From Natronorubrum sulfidifaciens JCM 14089 (GTDB lineage: Archaea > Halobacteriota > Halobacteria > Halobacteriales > Natrialbaceae), in assembly GCF_000337735.1 (NCBI RefSeq), contig NZ_AOHX01000037.1, forward strand, positions 172,000 to 235,999: DNA of 64,000 bases. The letters are read 5' to 3'. Below, piece after piece: positions 17,322 to 26,123 of this stretch (positions are counted from its first letter, which is position 1; each line of letters opens with the position of its first letter). The notes beneath the pieces were generated by a model. That model was not told the origin of the DNA. It did not search any database and saw only the letters and a list, made by a program, of their open reading frames with translations. Both the position numbers and the translations under genes were made by a program.

Positions 17322-18979
17322 CGCCTGACTCGATCTCCGGCACTGAGCGTGGCCACGAGCGATCGACCGACCGCTCGCCTCGCTCGGCCGCCCTCGAGGC
17401 GGGCAAAAACGCGCTGACGGCGGGCAGGCGAGGGCTCTGGCGAGCGCTCGCTCGGCCGACTGTCAGCGACGTGGCGATGATCGCGTGTACGTTCGCGGTC
17501 GGGATCGGAATCGGGTCGCGACTCGTCGGGTTCGAACTGGCTGCCCTCGCGATGGGTGCCGGACTCGGTGTGGCGCTGACGACGATCCTGCTCGGGAGTT
17601 CACGCCCGCTCGTTCGCGGGTTTGGTGGGGCGCTCGCCGTCCCCGCGTCGGTCCTGTTGTCGTCTCCCGTGTTGGTGGCTGCTATCCTCGCAGTGACGTC
17701 GCCGACCGTTGGCGTCGTCTCCGCGCTCACCGTCTGGTCGCTCGTCATCGCTGCGTTCGCGGCAGGCGTCGCCCCGTGGGATCGACTCGGAACCGGTGGC
17801 GTCCGCCGTGGTGCAACGGGGACGACGCTCGCTGCGATCGGCGTGGTCGGTGTCGTCGTTCTCCGAGTCGTCCCCGAGTCGGCCGTTCGCGACCGTGCCG
17901 GCGCTGCCGTGGTCGACGTGCTGGGCGCTGCTGGCGATTTCGTCGCCGCAAACGACGCTTGGGCGGTCGTCTCCTTTGCCGGTCTGGTGGTGGTCACAGC
18001 CGTCGTCTCGAGTCGGGCGCTTCGATACGTCCCGTTCGATCGACTCGTCCCGCCCGACCGTCGCGGCTCGTTCGCGACTGGCAGTACACGACTTCGGTGG
18101 GTGTGCTCGCGCGTGGGTCGTGGTGCGCTCGTCCTGTCGATCGTGGCCGTTGGCGCGTCGTCGGTGAGCGCGCGGTTCGAGACGAGACCAGTGACGCCCG
18201 CGGAACTGCAGACGGGACTCCCCGACCCCGTCGGCTCCGGCCTCGCAACGGTTGTGACGTCGTCGGGGCTGCGATTCGTGTTCGGCATCGTCCTCGTCGT
18301 CATGCTCTCGCTCTCGGTTCTCGAGTGGGGACGTCGCCTCCTCGGTCGGAACATCGCTCGCGTCTGCGCCCGACTGCTCGCCCCGGTTGTCGGCGGGGCT
18401 GTCGTTGCACTCGTCGCTGCACGCGCACTGCCCGGTTCGGCACTCGAGGCGGACCTTACGGGAGCACTCGAGGGCACGGCACCGCCATCGGTGCTCGAGT
18501 TGCTCGAGGCGTTGCCGGCGTTTGCGGTGGCGGCGGTCGTGCTCGTGGTGACGCTGGCTCTCCTCGCGTCGATGCTCTGGGCTGTGACAATGATGCGGGC
18601 GTTCCGACTCCTGCCGCCACGAGCGATCGGGGCTGCGCTTGCGGCTGGAGCGATGGGTGTGCTCGCGGCCGGGATCGCTATCGTCGGGCAGGTCGAGGCC
18701 GCGATCATTACGGCGGCGGCGGCGTTCGTGCTGTGGGATATCGGCGAGTACGCTGACGGCGTCCGAACGGAACTGGGCAGTGCGGCGGCGACGCTACGGG
18801 CGGAACTCGTCCATATCGGCGGGACAGCGGCGACGGGGGCAGTCGTCGCCGTCGCAACCGTCGCCTGTTATCGGTGGCTGCTACCGGAACTCTCGATCAG
18901 TGTGCCGGCCCACGCAGCGGTCGCCGTCGGAACGGGGCTGCTCGCCGTTGCCTTCGTCGTGTGGGTGCTTCGAGGGTGA
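17318..18979 (+). CDS. Polytopic membrane protein closing the DUF58 operon (DUF7519-like)
   Basis: A 553-residue protein from GTG 17318, overlapping the DUF58 stop. About twelve hydrophobic segments run from residue 50 (VSDVAMIACTFAVGIGIGSR) to the C-terminus (GLLAVAFVVWVLRG), with little soluble sequence apart from the charged first 45 residues. No transporter motif was recognised. It always appears to be the fourth gene of this haloarchaeal cluster (probably DUF7519; not checked). The overlapping starts imply that its amount is tied to the three upstream proteins. Confidence 0.62.
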   Translation: MTPDSISGTERGHERSTDRSPRSAALEAGKNALTAGRRGLWRALARPTVSDVAMIACTFAVGIGIGSRLVGFELAALAMGAGLGVALTTILLGSSRPLVRGFGGALAVPASVLLSSPVLVAAILAVTSPTVGVVSALTVWSLVIAAFAAGVAPWDRLGTGGVRRGATGTTLAAIGVVGVVVLRVVPESAVRDRAGAAVVDVLGAAGDFVAANDAWAVVSFAGLVVVTAVVSSRALRYVPFDRLVPPDRRGSFATGSTRLRWVCSRVGRGALVLSIVAVGASSVSARFETRPVTPAELQTGLPDPVGSGLATVVTSSGLRFVFGIVLVVMLSLSVLEWGRRLLGRNIARVCARLLAPVVGGAVVALVAARALPGSALEADLTGALEGTAPPSVLELLEALPAFAVAAVVLVVTLALLASMLWAVTMMRAFRLLPPRAIGAALAAGAMGVLAAGIAIVGQVEAAIITAAAAFVLWDIGEYADGVRTELGSAAATLRAELVHIGGTAATGAVVAVATVACYRWLLPELSISVPAHAAVAVGTGLLAVAFVVWVLRG

Positions 18980-19037
18980 CCCTCGTCCATCTTCAACTCT
19001 CACAACAGTTTTCACGTTATCCGTGTGCTATACCCAC

Positions 19038-20030
19038 ATGGAACGACTCTCACTATCGAACTCCGCGTTCGAGGGCAACAACAACACGTATCTCTTCGCC
19101 GACGGTCCGGAGACAGTCCTGATCGATACCGGCGACTGGATGGCGACGACACGCGAGCAACTCGAGGCCGCGTTCGACGAGCGTGAGCTCGAGTTTTCGG
19201 ACATCGACCGTATGTTCCTCACACACTGGCACGGCGACCACACCGGGCTGGCAGGCGAGTTACAGGCCGCAAGCGGGGCCGAGGTCTATGCACACACTGC
19301 CGATGCACCGCTCATCGAGGGCGACGAGGACGCGTGGGCCGAGCTGTCCGACCTGCAAGAACAGTCCTTCGAGCAGTGGGGAATGCCCGACGCCAAACGG
19401 GACGCCCTCCGGGAAGTGCTGGCTGGTGGGAAGCCGACGGGCGAGTCACCGACGGTGACCACCGTCGAAGACGGCGAGACGTTTTCTGTCAACGGCATCG
19501 ACCTCGAGGTCGTCCACACCTCCGGGCACGCTGCTGGACTCTGTATGTTCGAGTTTACCCGTGAGGGCCGCCGTGAGGTCTTCTCCGGGGATGCGTTGCT
19601 TCCCGTGTACACGCCGAACGTCGGCGGCGCGGACGTTCGCGTCGAGCGCCCGCTCGAGAAGTACCTGCGCGCACTGCAGGGGATCGTCGACGCCGACTAC
19701 GACCGGGCGTGGCCGGGCCATCGCGACCCGATCGACGACCCGGCCGCGCGGGCACAGTACATCATCGACCACCACGAGGAGCGCTCGTGGCGGGTACTCG
19801 ATGCCCTCGATCGGAAGGGGCCCTGTGACACCTGGACAGTCAGCGACGACCTGTTCGGTGACCTCGAAAGCATCCACATTCTCCATGGCCCCGGCGAGTC
19901 CGACGCCCACTTAACACACCTCGAGCGGGCGGGAACCGTCGTCCGGGCGGGCACCGAGTACCGGCTTGCCGACGGCGTCGCTGACGAACTTGCCGCGAGC
20001 GACGAGAAGCGGTGGCCACTCGAGTATTAG
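19038..20030 (+). CDS. MBL-fold metallo-hydrolase
   Basis: A 330-residue metallo-beta-lactamase-fold enzyme. The zinc motif THWHGDHTG (HxHxDH) is at about residues 62-70, a second metal His lies in HTSGHAAG, a metal Asp in FSGDALLP and a final His in WPGHRDP. The C-terminal 75 residues form a winged-helix-like cap (IDHHEERSWRVLDALDRKGP), typical of the LACTB2/glyoxalase II-like group. The substrate may be a thioester or a nucleic acid. The ATG at 19038 follows the DUF58 operon by 58 bases. Its stop overlaps the stop of the convergent MoxR gene by four bases. Confidence 0.85.
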   Translation: MERLSLSNSAFEGNNNTYLFADGPETVLIDTGDWMATTREQLEAAFDERELEFSDIDRMFLTHWHGDHTGLAGELQAASGAEVYAHTADAPLIEGDEDAWAELSDLQEQSFEQWGMPDAKRDALREVLAGGKPTGESPTVTTVEDGETFSVNGIDLEVVHTSGHAAGLCMFEFTREGRREVFSGDALLPVYTPNVGGADVRVERPLEKYLRALQGIVDADYDRAWPGHRDPIDDPAARAQYIIDHHEERSWRVLDALDRKGPCDTWTVSDDLFGDLESIHILHGPGESDAHLTHLERAGTVVRAGTEYRLADGVADELAASDEKRWPLEY

Positions 20031-20980
20031 CGCTCCATCGACGGCACGGGAACGTCGTTGACCGCGCCCTCGACGACCGTTCGTGGATCGACGCCGCGGA
20101 CAGCCGCCTCCGTCGTCAGGACGAGCCGATGGTCGAGAACGGAGTGGACGACCGCGTGGACGTCTTCGGGCGCGACGTACTCCCGACCCGAAAGGACGGC
20201 GCGGGCACGACTCGCCTCGAACAGCCGCTGGAGTCCGCGGGGTGAGATGCCGACGTCGACGCGGTCGTCCTCGCGGGTCGCCCGACAGACGTCGACCAGA
20301 TACGTCCGAATCGACGGCTCGACGCTGACCGTCTCCGGAACCGATTGCAACTCGAGCACCGACTCTCGGTCGGCGACACGGCCGACTGTCGGCGTCCGCG
20401 AGTGGCGGTCTGCCCGCCGATCGAGCAACTCGAGTTCGCCGTCGCGGTCGGGGTATCCCATCTCGGTTTTGATCATAAAGCGGTCGACCTGCGCTTCGGG
20501 GAGCGGGAACGTCCCCTCCTGTTCGACCGGGTTTTGCGTCGCGATGACGAGAAACGGCTCCGGAAGCTCGCGGGTCTCACCGCCGATTGAGACCTGCTGC
20601 TCCCCCATCGCCTCGAGCAAGGCGGCCTGCGTTTTCGGCGGTGCACGGTTGATCTCGTCTGCCAGCACGACGTTTGCGAAGATCGGGCCGGCTTCGAACG
20701 AGAACTCTCCAGCGTGTTCGTCGTAGACGTGCGTCCCGGTGATGTCGGCCGGCAACAGGTCGGGCGTGAACTGAATCCGCGCGAACTCGAGGTCGAGTGC
20801 CGTCGCCAACGAGCGTGCGGTCAGCGTCTTTCCGGTTCCGGGGACGTCCTCGAGGAGGACGTGTCCCTGACCGACGACGGCCGTCAAGATCGTTTCGAAC
20901 AGTTCATCTGTGCCGATGACGGCAGTCCCGATCTCCTCGAGGACGTCGTCGCACGCGTCGGCGGCCGCAGCAACGTTCAT
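20027..20980 (-). CDS. MoxR-family AAA+ ATPase
   Basis: A 317-residue MoxR ATPase. Walker A is EDVPGTGKT at about residue 44, Walker B is VVLADEINRAPPKTQ, sensor 1 is VIATQNPVEQEGT, and the AAA lid follows (VGISPRGLQRL). The start was set at the ATG MNVAAAADACDDV because a minus-strand TATA (around 21007) lies about 27 bases upstream, which would give a leaderless transcript; an in-frame TTG 12 bases upstream is the alternative. MoxR proteins act as chaperones or activators with DUF58 partners. Here the partner operon is convergent rather than in the same transcript. Confidence 0.9.
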   Translation of the reverse strand: MNVAAAADACDDVLEEIGTAVIGTDELFETILTAVVGQGHVLLEDVPGTGKTLTARSLATALDLEFARIQFTPDLLPADITGTHVYDEHAGEFSFEAGPIFANVVLADEINRAPPKTQAALLEAMGEQQVSIGGETRELPEPFLVIATQNPVEQEGTFPLPEAQVDRFMIKTEMGYPDRDGELELLDRRADRHSRTPTVGRVADRESVLELQSVPETVSVEPSIRTYLVDVCRATREDDRVDVGISPRGLQRLFEASRARAVLSGREYVAPEDVHAVVHSVLDHRLVLTTEAAVRGVDPRTVVEGAVNDVPVPSMER

Positions 20981-21002
20981 GTTCGATGACAATCACGCGA
21001 TC

Positions 21003-21010
21003 GCCATATA
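21003..21010 (-). promoter_or_regulatory. TATA box for the MoxR gene
   Basis: Minus-strand GTATATGG, centred about 27 bases before the ATG at 20980. The spacing predicts transcription starting at, or within a base or two of, the start codon. Confidence 0.5.
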
Positions 21011-21069
21011 CGGTTCGGCCGTTCTGCGACCAGACCGGGGAAGCTTTGATCCCGTCGCCGTCTTACTCT

Positions 21070-21078
21070 TTGTATATG
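21070..21078 (+). promoter_or_regulatory. TATA box for the Tfx-family gene
   Basis: TTGTATATG lies about 27 bases before the GTG at 21102. It faces away from the MoxR TATA box, 60 bases away, so the two genes share a compact divergent promoter region. Confidence 0.45.
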
Positions 21079-21101
21079 CGCACGCGGGACTCGGATCGAG
21101 A

Positions 21102-21575
21102 GTGGAGGCGGTTGTCGTGATCGACGAGGTCGAGGAACTCCTCGAGGAGATCGGCTTCGAACCGGAGACGAGCGTCTTGACGCATCGACAGGCACAGGTG
21201 CTTGCGCTGCGTGAACGCGGTATTTCGCAGGCGGATATCGCCGACGCACTCGGGACGTCACGTGCGAACGTCTCTTCGATCGAATCGAGCGCCAGAGAGA
21301 ACGTCTCGAAGGCGCGCGAGACGGTTGCCTTCGCGGAAGCGCTTCGGGCACCGGTTCGGATTCGTGTTCCGTCCGGCACCGACCTCTATGACGTGCCACA
21401 ACTCGTCTACGAAGCCTGCGACGAACAGGGCGTCAAAGTCGATCACACCGCGCCGGATCTCATGAAGGCCGTCAGCGATGCCGCCGGCGCTGCGGTGTCC
21501 GGCCGCGAGATTTCGACGCCGCTGATCGTTGGGGTCACCTCGGAGGGGATGGTGCGTGTCCGCTATCAGGAGTAA
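21102..21575 (+). CDS. Tfx family DNA-binding protein
   Basis: A 157-residue regulator. The N-terminal helix-turn-helix is THRQAQVLALRERGISQADI followed by DALGTSRANVSSIESSAREN (about residues 28-67). The C-terminal domain (FAEALRAPVRIRVPSGTDLY) is typical of Tfx, a family first described as a regulator of molybdenum formylmethanofuran dehydrogenase genes in methanogens. The start at GTG 21102 is chosen from the TATA spacing; GTG 21117 (MIDEVEELL) is equally family-like. It is divergent from MoxR, though no evidence ties them functionally. Confidence 0.85.
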   Translation: MEAVVVIDEVEELLEEIGFEPETSVLTHRQAQVLALRERGISQADIADALGTSRANVSSIESSARENVSKARETVAFAEALRAPVRIRVPSGTDLYDVPQLVYEACDEQGVKVDHTAPDLMKAVSDAAGAAVSGREISTPLIVGVTSEGMVRVRYQE

Positions 21576-21628
21576 TCGGGGCGCGTTGATCGCCAGACCG
21601 AAAGGCACCGGACTCGTAGCCGCTCGTC

Positions 21629-22276
21629 ATGCCGTCTGATCTGCCGGCGTCGTTGGCCGACTCGTGGCGCCAGCATGGCACCCGAACGGGGACGTCGAAC
21701 GTCCTGTTGCTCTCGATCACCGCGGAGACGACGCTGTACGAACCGATCGACAGCGCCGACCGGATGCAATCGGTCGGCACGAGCGAGATACCGGTCCGCT
21801 CGCTGTTTACCGTCTATCTGACGTTTTCGCCACCGCTTTCGAACGTCGGTATCCCGCCGTCGACGGTGTTCGCTCAGGCCGCACCCAAAGCGAAACGACA
21901 GTTCATCAAGACGATCAAAGACGAGGGGGTACACGTCGATAGCACCCGTTCTACCCTCGAGTTCGAAGCGGCAAACGGCGAAGCGGGCGTCTGGTACGTC
22001 ATCGACGCGAGCTACCCCGTCGATCCTGACCTCGTTGGCGCTGCCCTCGAGCCGATCGACGCCGAGGTCCACGTCGCCGTCTGGCCGACCGAGACGAGCT
22101 ACGGGATGGCCGGCGGAACGGTCCCCCTCGAGAGCGTTGCCGATGTCGCCGCCGGAGCGGAACTGACGCTCGAGGAACTGCCGGTCCACCTCGACGTCGA
22201 CCCGGCGCGTGACCGCGAGACGATCGCAGAGCTGATTCGGACGATCGACCTCGAGACCGATACCGAGACCGACTGA
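21629..22276 (+). CDS. Conserved haloarchaeal protein of unknown function
   Basis: A 215-residue soluble protein beginning MPSDLPASLADSWRQHGTRT. I do not recognise a domain. It has a duplicated-looking alpha/beta character: a first half with LLLSITAETTLYEP and a second with WYVIDASYPVDPDLVGAALE and VHVAVWPTETSYGMAGGTVP. There is no signal peptide or membrane segment, and the last residues are acidic. It follows the Tfx gene by 53 bases and may be co-transcribed. Its stop codon overlaps the second copy of the dispersed palindrome. Confidence 0.6.
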   Translation: MPSDLPASLADSWRQHGTRTGTSNVLLLSITAETTLYEPIDSADRMQSVGTSEIPVRSLFTVYLTFSPPLSNVGIPPSTVFAQAAPKAKRQFIKTIKDEGVHVDSTRSTLEFEAANGEAGVWYVIDASYPVDPDLVGAALEPIDAEVHVAVWPTETSYGMAGGTVPLESVADVAAGAELTLEELPVHLDVDPARDRETIAELIRTIDLETDTETD

Positions 22277-22355
22277 TACGGGTTACTGTCGTCACTGACC
22301 GCCGATTGCCAGCACGGGTCGGCGATCGGCGGGACACAGGGACAGTAATCCGTAT
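22276..22355. repeat. Dispersed stop-codon palindrome, copy 2
   Basis: An 80-bp element. The left arm is ATACGGGTTACTGTC (22276-22290) and the right arm is GGGACAGTAATCCGTAT (22339-22355). Fifteen positions pair with one G-T wobble. Inner GCCGAT and ATCGGC can form a second stem. The first base is the last base of the preceding gene's TGA. It is nearly the same as the copy at 49557 over its whole length, including GTCGTCACTGAC and GGACACAGGGACAG. Confidence 0.8.
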
Positions 22356-22506
22356 AACGCCGAACACTGAACGAGAGGAGCCACTGCTCGTCGGTTCACA
22401 CCTCTCGTACGGCGGTCCTACGATGGGGTGTACCCCATTTCGGTCGTTCCTGTCAGTCAGCCGTGACACCCACTACGCTTTTGGCAGTAGCTAGCACGGT
22501 ATTCGT

Positions 22507-24480
22507 ATGGAGGACGACCGGCGCTCGACCGAGACCACCGCCGAGCCGTCGAGCGACTCGTTTATTCCTTCTGCGGACGTGTTCGCGAGGGTCTCCGACG
22601 CCGTCTACGCGCTCGATTCCGAGTTCCAGTGTACGTTCATCAACGAACGGGCCGAGGCGCTTTTCACTCGAGCAACCGAGAGTGCAACCGCCACGGCCGA
22701 CGCCGTTCACTCGCTCTTTTCGGACGCGCATACACGCGCACTCGAGTCACAGCGTCCCCTGACGGTCGACGCCTACCACGATTCCAGCGACCGCTGGTTC
22801 GAAGCCCGCTGTTATCCGGGCGAGACCGGCGTGACGGTTCTGGTTCGTGACATCACCGAGCGGAAAACACAGGAGCAAGCGCTCGTTGACGGCAACAGAC
22901 GGCTGCGATCGGTTTTCGAGGACGCACACGACGCGATCGTCGTCGGCGACACCGACGAAATCGTCGCGGCCAACCCGGCCGCAAGCGAGTTGCTCGGCCT
23001 CGAGCGCTCGGCGCTGTCCGGCCGGTCACTCGAGGAGTTCGTCCACGACGACTACGACATCGAGTCGGCCCGGACGGCGCTTCTCGAGCAGGGACGGCTT
23101 CGGGACTCGGTCTCGCTGATTCGGCCCGACGGTTCCGAACGGGTCGTCGAGTACACCGCTGTTGCCGACGTGCTGCCCGGGGCCCATCTCGTCATCCTTC
23201 GGGACGTCACCGATAGCCGCCGCCGTAAACGCCAACTCGAGCGCCAGCGCGAACGGCTGTCGGCGCTCGATCACGTCAATCGCGTCGTCCGCGAGATCAA
23301 CGACGCGATCGTCGACGGCTCGAACAGAGCCCAACTCGAACAGGTCGCCTGCGAGTCGCTGGCGGACTCGCCGTCGTACGAGTTCGCGTTTATCGCGGAC
23401 ATCGACGCCAGATCGAAACAGATCACACACCGGGTCGAGGCAGGCATCGACGACTACGTCGAGACGATTCCGCTGTCGACGGACGCCGACGATCCCGCCG
23501 GCCGTGGACCGGCCGGGACCGCGATTCGGACCGGAACGATGCAGGTGTCGAACGATGTCTTTTCCGACCCGTCGTTCGAACCCTGGTACGAGGACGCCCG
23601 TGAGCACGGCTACGCCTCGGCGGCAGCGATCCCGATCACACACGACGACGTCCTCTACGGTGTCCTCGGCGTGACGAGCGCCCGCCGGAACGCGTTCACC
23701 GACGAGGAACGGGACGTCATCGGTCAGCTCGGGGACATTCTGGGCCATGCGATCGCCGCCCTCGAGCGACGGCGCGTGCTGTTGGGCGAGGAACTGATCG
23801 AGCTCGAACTCGTGATCGACGACGCCGTCGAGATTTTCGACGGCCCCTCGATGTGCGGCCACTCGGTCTGGTTCGACCGCGTCGTCCGGATCGACGACGA
23901 ACGGTATCTCGAATACGGGACCACAGCCGCCGAGACGCTGCCAGTGGTCGAAACCCTCATCGAGTCCGTCCCACACTGGGAGGGCGTCACCGTGATCGAC
24001 GAGTCGGCCGGCGAAGTGACCTTCGAGTTAACTATCAGCGCACCGCCGATGATCGGCGTCATCGACGCCCACGGCGGCTACGTCGAGTCGGCAGCCATCG
24101 AGGACGGCGACTACACCACGACGGTCCGCTTTTCGACCGGCACGGACGTTCGGGACGTCGTCGACGAGATCGCCGCTGTGTATCCCGGGATGCGGACCGT
24201 CGCCCGCCGTCGCGTCACCCCCTCGAGGGAGTCGATCGAACAGCTCCGGACCCGGTTGGCGGAGACGCTGACCGACCGCCAACAAGTGGCCCTCGAGACG
24301 GCCTACTTCGGCGGCTACTTCGAGTGGCCGCGTCACAGCTCCGGCGAGGAAGTCGCCGACGCGATGGGTGTAACGCCCGCGACGTTTCACGAACACCTTC
24401 GGACGGCCCAGCGAAAACTCATCACCGCGATCTTAGAGGAGCCGGCGCTGCTCGACCGGGAACCGGCAGACGATCCCTGA
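22507..24480 (+). CDS. PAS-PAS-GAF bacterio-opsin-activator-like HTH regulator
   Basis: A 657-residue sensor-regulator. PAS 1 spans about 22-118, ending VLVRDITERKTQE. PAS 2 spans about 128-245 (VFEDAHDAIVVGDTDEIVAA), ending LRDVTDSRRRK. A GAF domain lies at about 262-425. A Bat-type domain (about 430-590) is followed by HTH_10 at about 595-650 (TDRQQVALETAYFGGYFEWP, then EEVADAMGVTPATFHEHLRT). Such proteins respond to light, redox or metabolites in haloarchaea. There is no opsin or carotenoid gene nearby, so the target is unknown. No kinase domain is present, so sensing and DNA binding are in one chain. Confidence 0.88.
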   Translation: MEDDRRSTETTAEPSSDSFIPSADVFARVSDAVYALDSEFQCTFINERAEALFTRATESATATADAVHSLFSDAHTRALESQRPLTVDAYHDSSDRWFEARCYPGETGVTVLVRDITERKTQEQALVDGNRRLRSVFEDAHDAIVVGDTDEIVAANPAASELLGLERSALSGRSLEEFVHDDYDIESARTALLEQGRLRDSVSLIRPDGSERVVEYTAVADVLPGAHLVILRDVTDSRRRKRQLERQRERLSALDHVNRVVREINDAIVDGSNRAQLEQVACESLADSPSYEFAFIADIDARSKQITHRVEAGIDDYVETIPLSTDADDPAGRGPAGTAIRTGTMQVSNDVFSDPSFEPWYEDAREHGYASAAAIPITHDDVLYGVLGVTSARRNAFTDEERDVIGQLGDILGHAIAALERRRVLLGEELIELELVIDDAVEIFDGPSMCGHSVWFDRVVRIDDERYLEYGTTAAETLPVVETLIESVPHWEGVTVIDESAGEVTFELTISAPPMIGVIDAHGGYVESAAIEDGDYTTTVRFSTGTDVRDVVDEIAAVYPGMRTVARRRVTPSRESIEQLRTRLAETLTDRQQVALETAYFGGYFEWPRHSSGEEVADAMGVTPATFHEHLRTAQRKLITAILEEPALLDREPADDP

Positions 24481-24551
24481 CCGCCGAGACCGTGACCCAC
24501 GCCGCGTCCAACGTGGCGGGATTGATTATGCTGTCGTCCCACGTACCGCGT

Positions 24552-25454
<903 letters not shown>

Positions 25455-25639
25455 CAGGTCGGAAGAACACGGTTTCTCACCTCGAGTTGCACGTATCGTC
25501 GTCGGCCTCCGGTGGCCACGAGCCTCGTCGTCGAATCTCGTTATCGTCAGTAGATTGTAGCGCGGTTTCTTCATTCAGAATTATACCTGAAACTGAATCA
25601 GACAGTTGGATCACTACACGTGCCAACCTTTTGCTCTGC

Positions 25640-25662
25640 GTGCGGTCGCGAAGCGACCGCAC
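25640..25662. repeat. Perfect 10-bp hairpin
   Basis: GTGCGGTCGC, loop GAA, GCGACCGCAC. It lies in the gene-free region, about 185 bases after the HFX_2341-family gene. It could act as an RNA processing or termination structure, or be a relic repeat. Confidence 0.6.
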
Positions 25663-25701
25663 TCGGCAAAACGTTGATGAAAAGCACGGCGTCACCCCCT
25701 C

Positions 25702-25722
25702 AGCCGCGCCGTTGGCGCGGCT
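25702..25722. repeat. Perfect 9-bp hairpin
   Basis: AGCCGCGCC, loop GTT, GGCGCGGCT. It is 40 bases downstream of the previous hairpin and has the same three-base loop length. Confidence 0.6.
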
Positions 25723-26123
25723 TCGAGGGATTCCTTGGCCCGCTCGCTCACTCCGTTCGCTCGCGGTTGCTAGTGATACCGTCTCAGCCTCCACTGAACT
25801 CGAGTTTCACAAGCCACTTTGAATAAAGAAACCGATTACAAACTACTGTTATGGCGACCACGCTGTCGTCGGCATCTACCAGGTCACACCGGGCGGACGC
25901 TCGTCGCGGCCGGCGGCGGCCTCACACTCGGCTACGACGCCCTGTGCCCGTGACCTTCGCTGGCCGATTCTCGAGGAAAATCGCTGAAGGGCTGTTGATT
26001 CGAGAGAAGTGACACACCAGAACTGACGACGCGGCCGTAGGATCATCTGGACGACTGTTCGTCGGTGCCGGCAACCGCGAACCGTCCCGCGAGTGCGCCG
26101 GCACACCGGCACAGGGGGCCGTC

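Larger units (their letters stand above)
25455..26123. other. Gene-free region with hairpins and possible gene remnant
   Basis: No open frame here has coding character. It holds two strong hairpins (listed separately) and the ccgctcgctcactccgttcg type of sequence common in haloarchaeal intergenic DNA. A stretch at about 25890-25955 reads GRTLVAAGGGLTLGYDALCP before a stop, which could be the relic of a Tat-type signal. Base use is similar to the flanks. No terminal inverted repeats of an insertion sequence were found. Confidence 0.5.

Noticed and set aside
17233..18708. 491-codon minus-strand frame rich in Thr, Ser, Ala and Arg
   Set aside because: A shadow of the polytopic membrane protein at 17318; composition is not haloarchaeal (basic, low in acidic residues).
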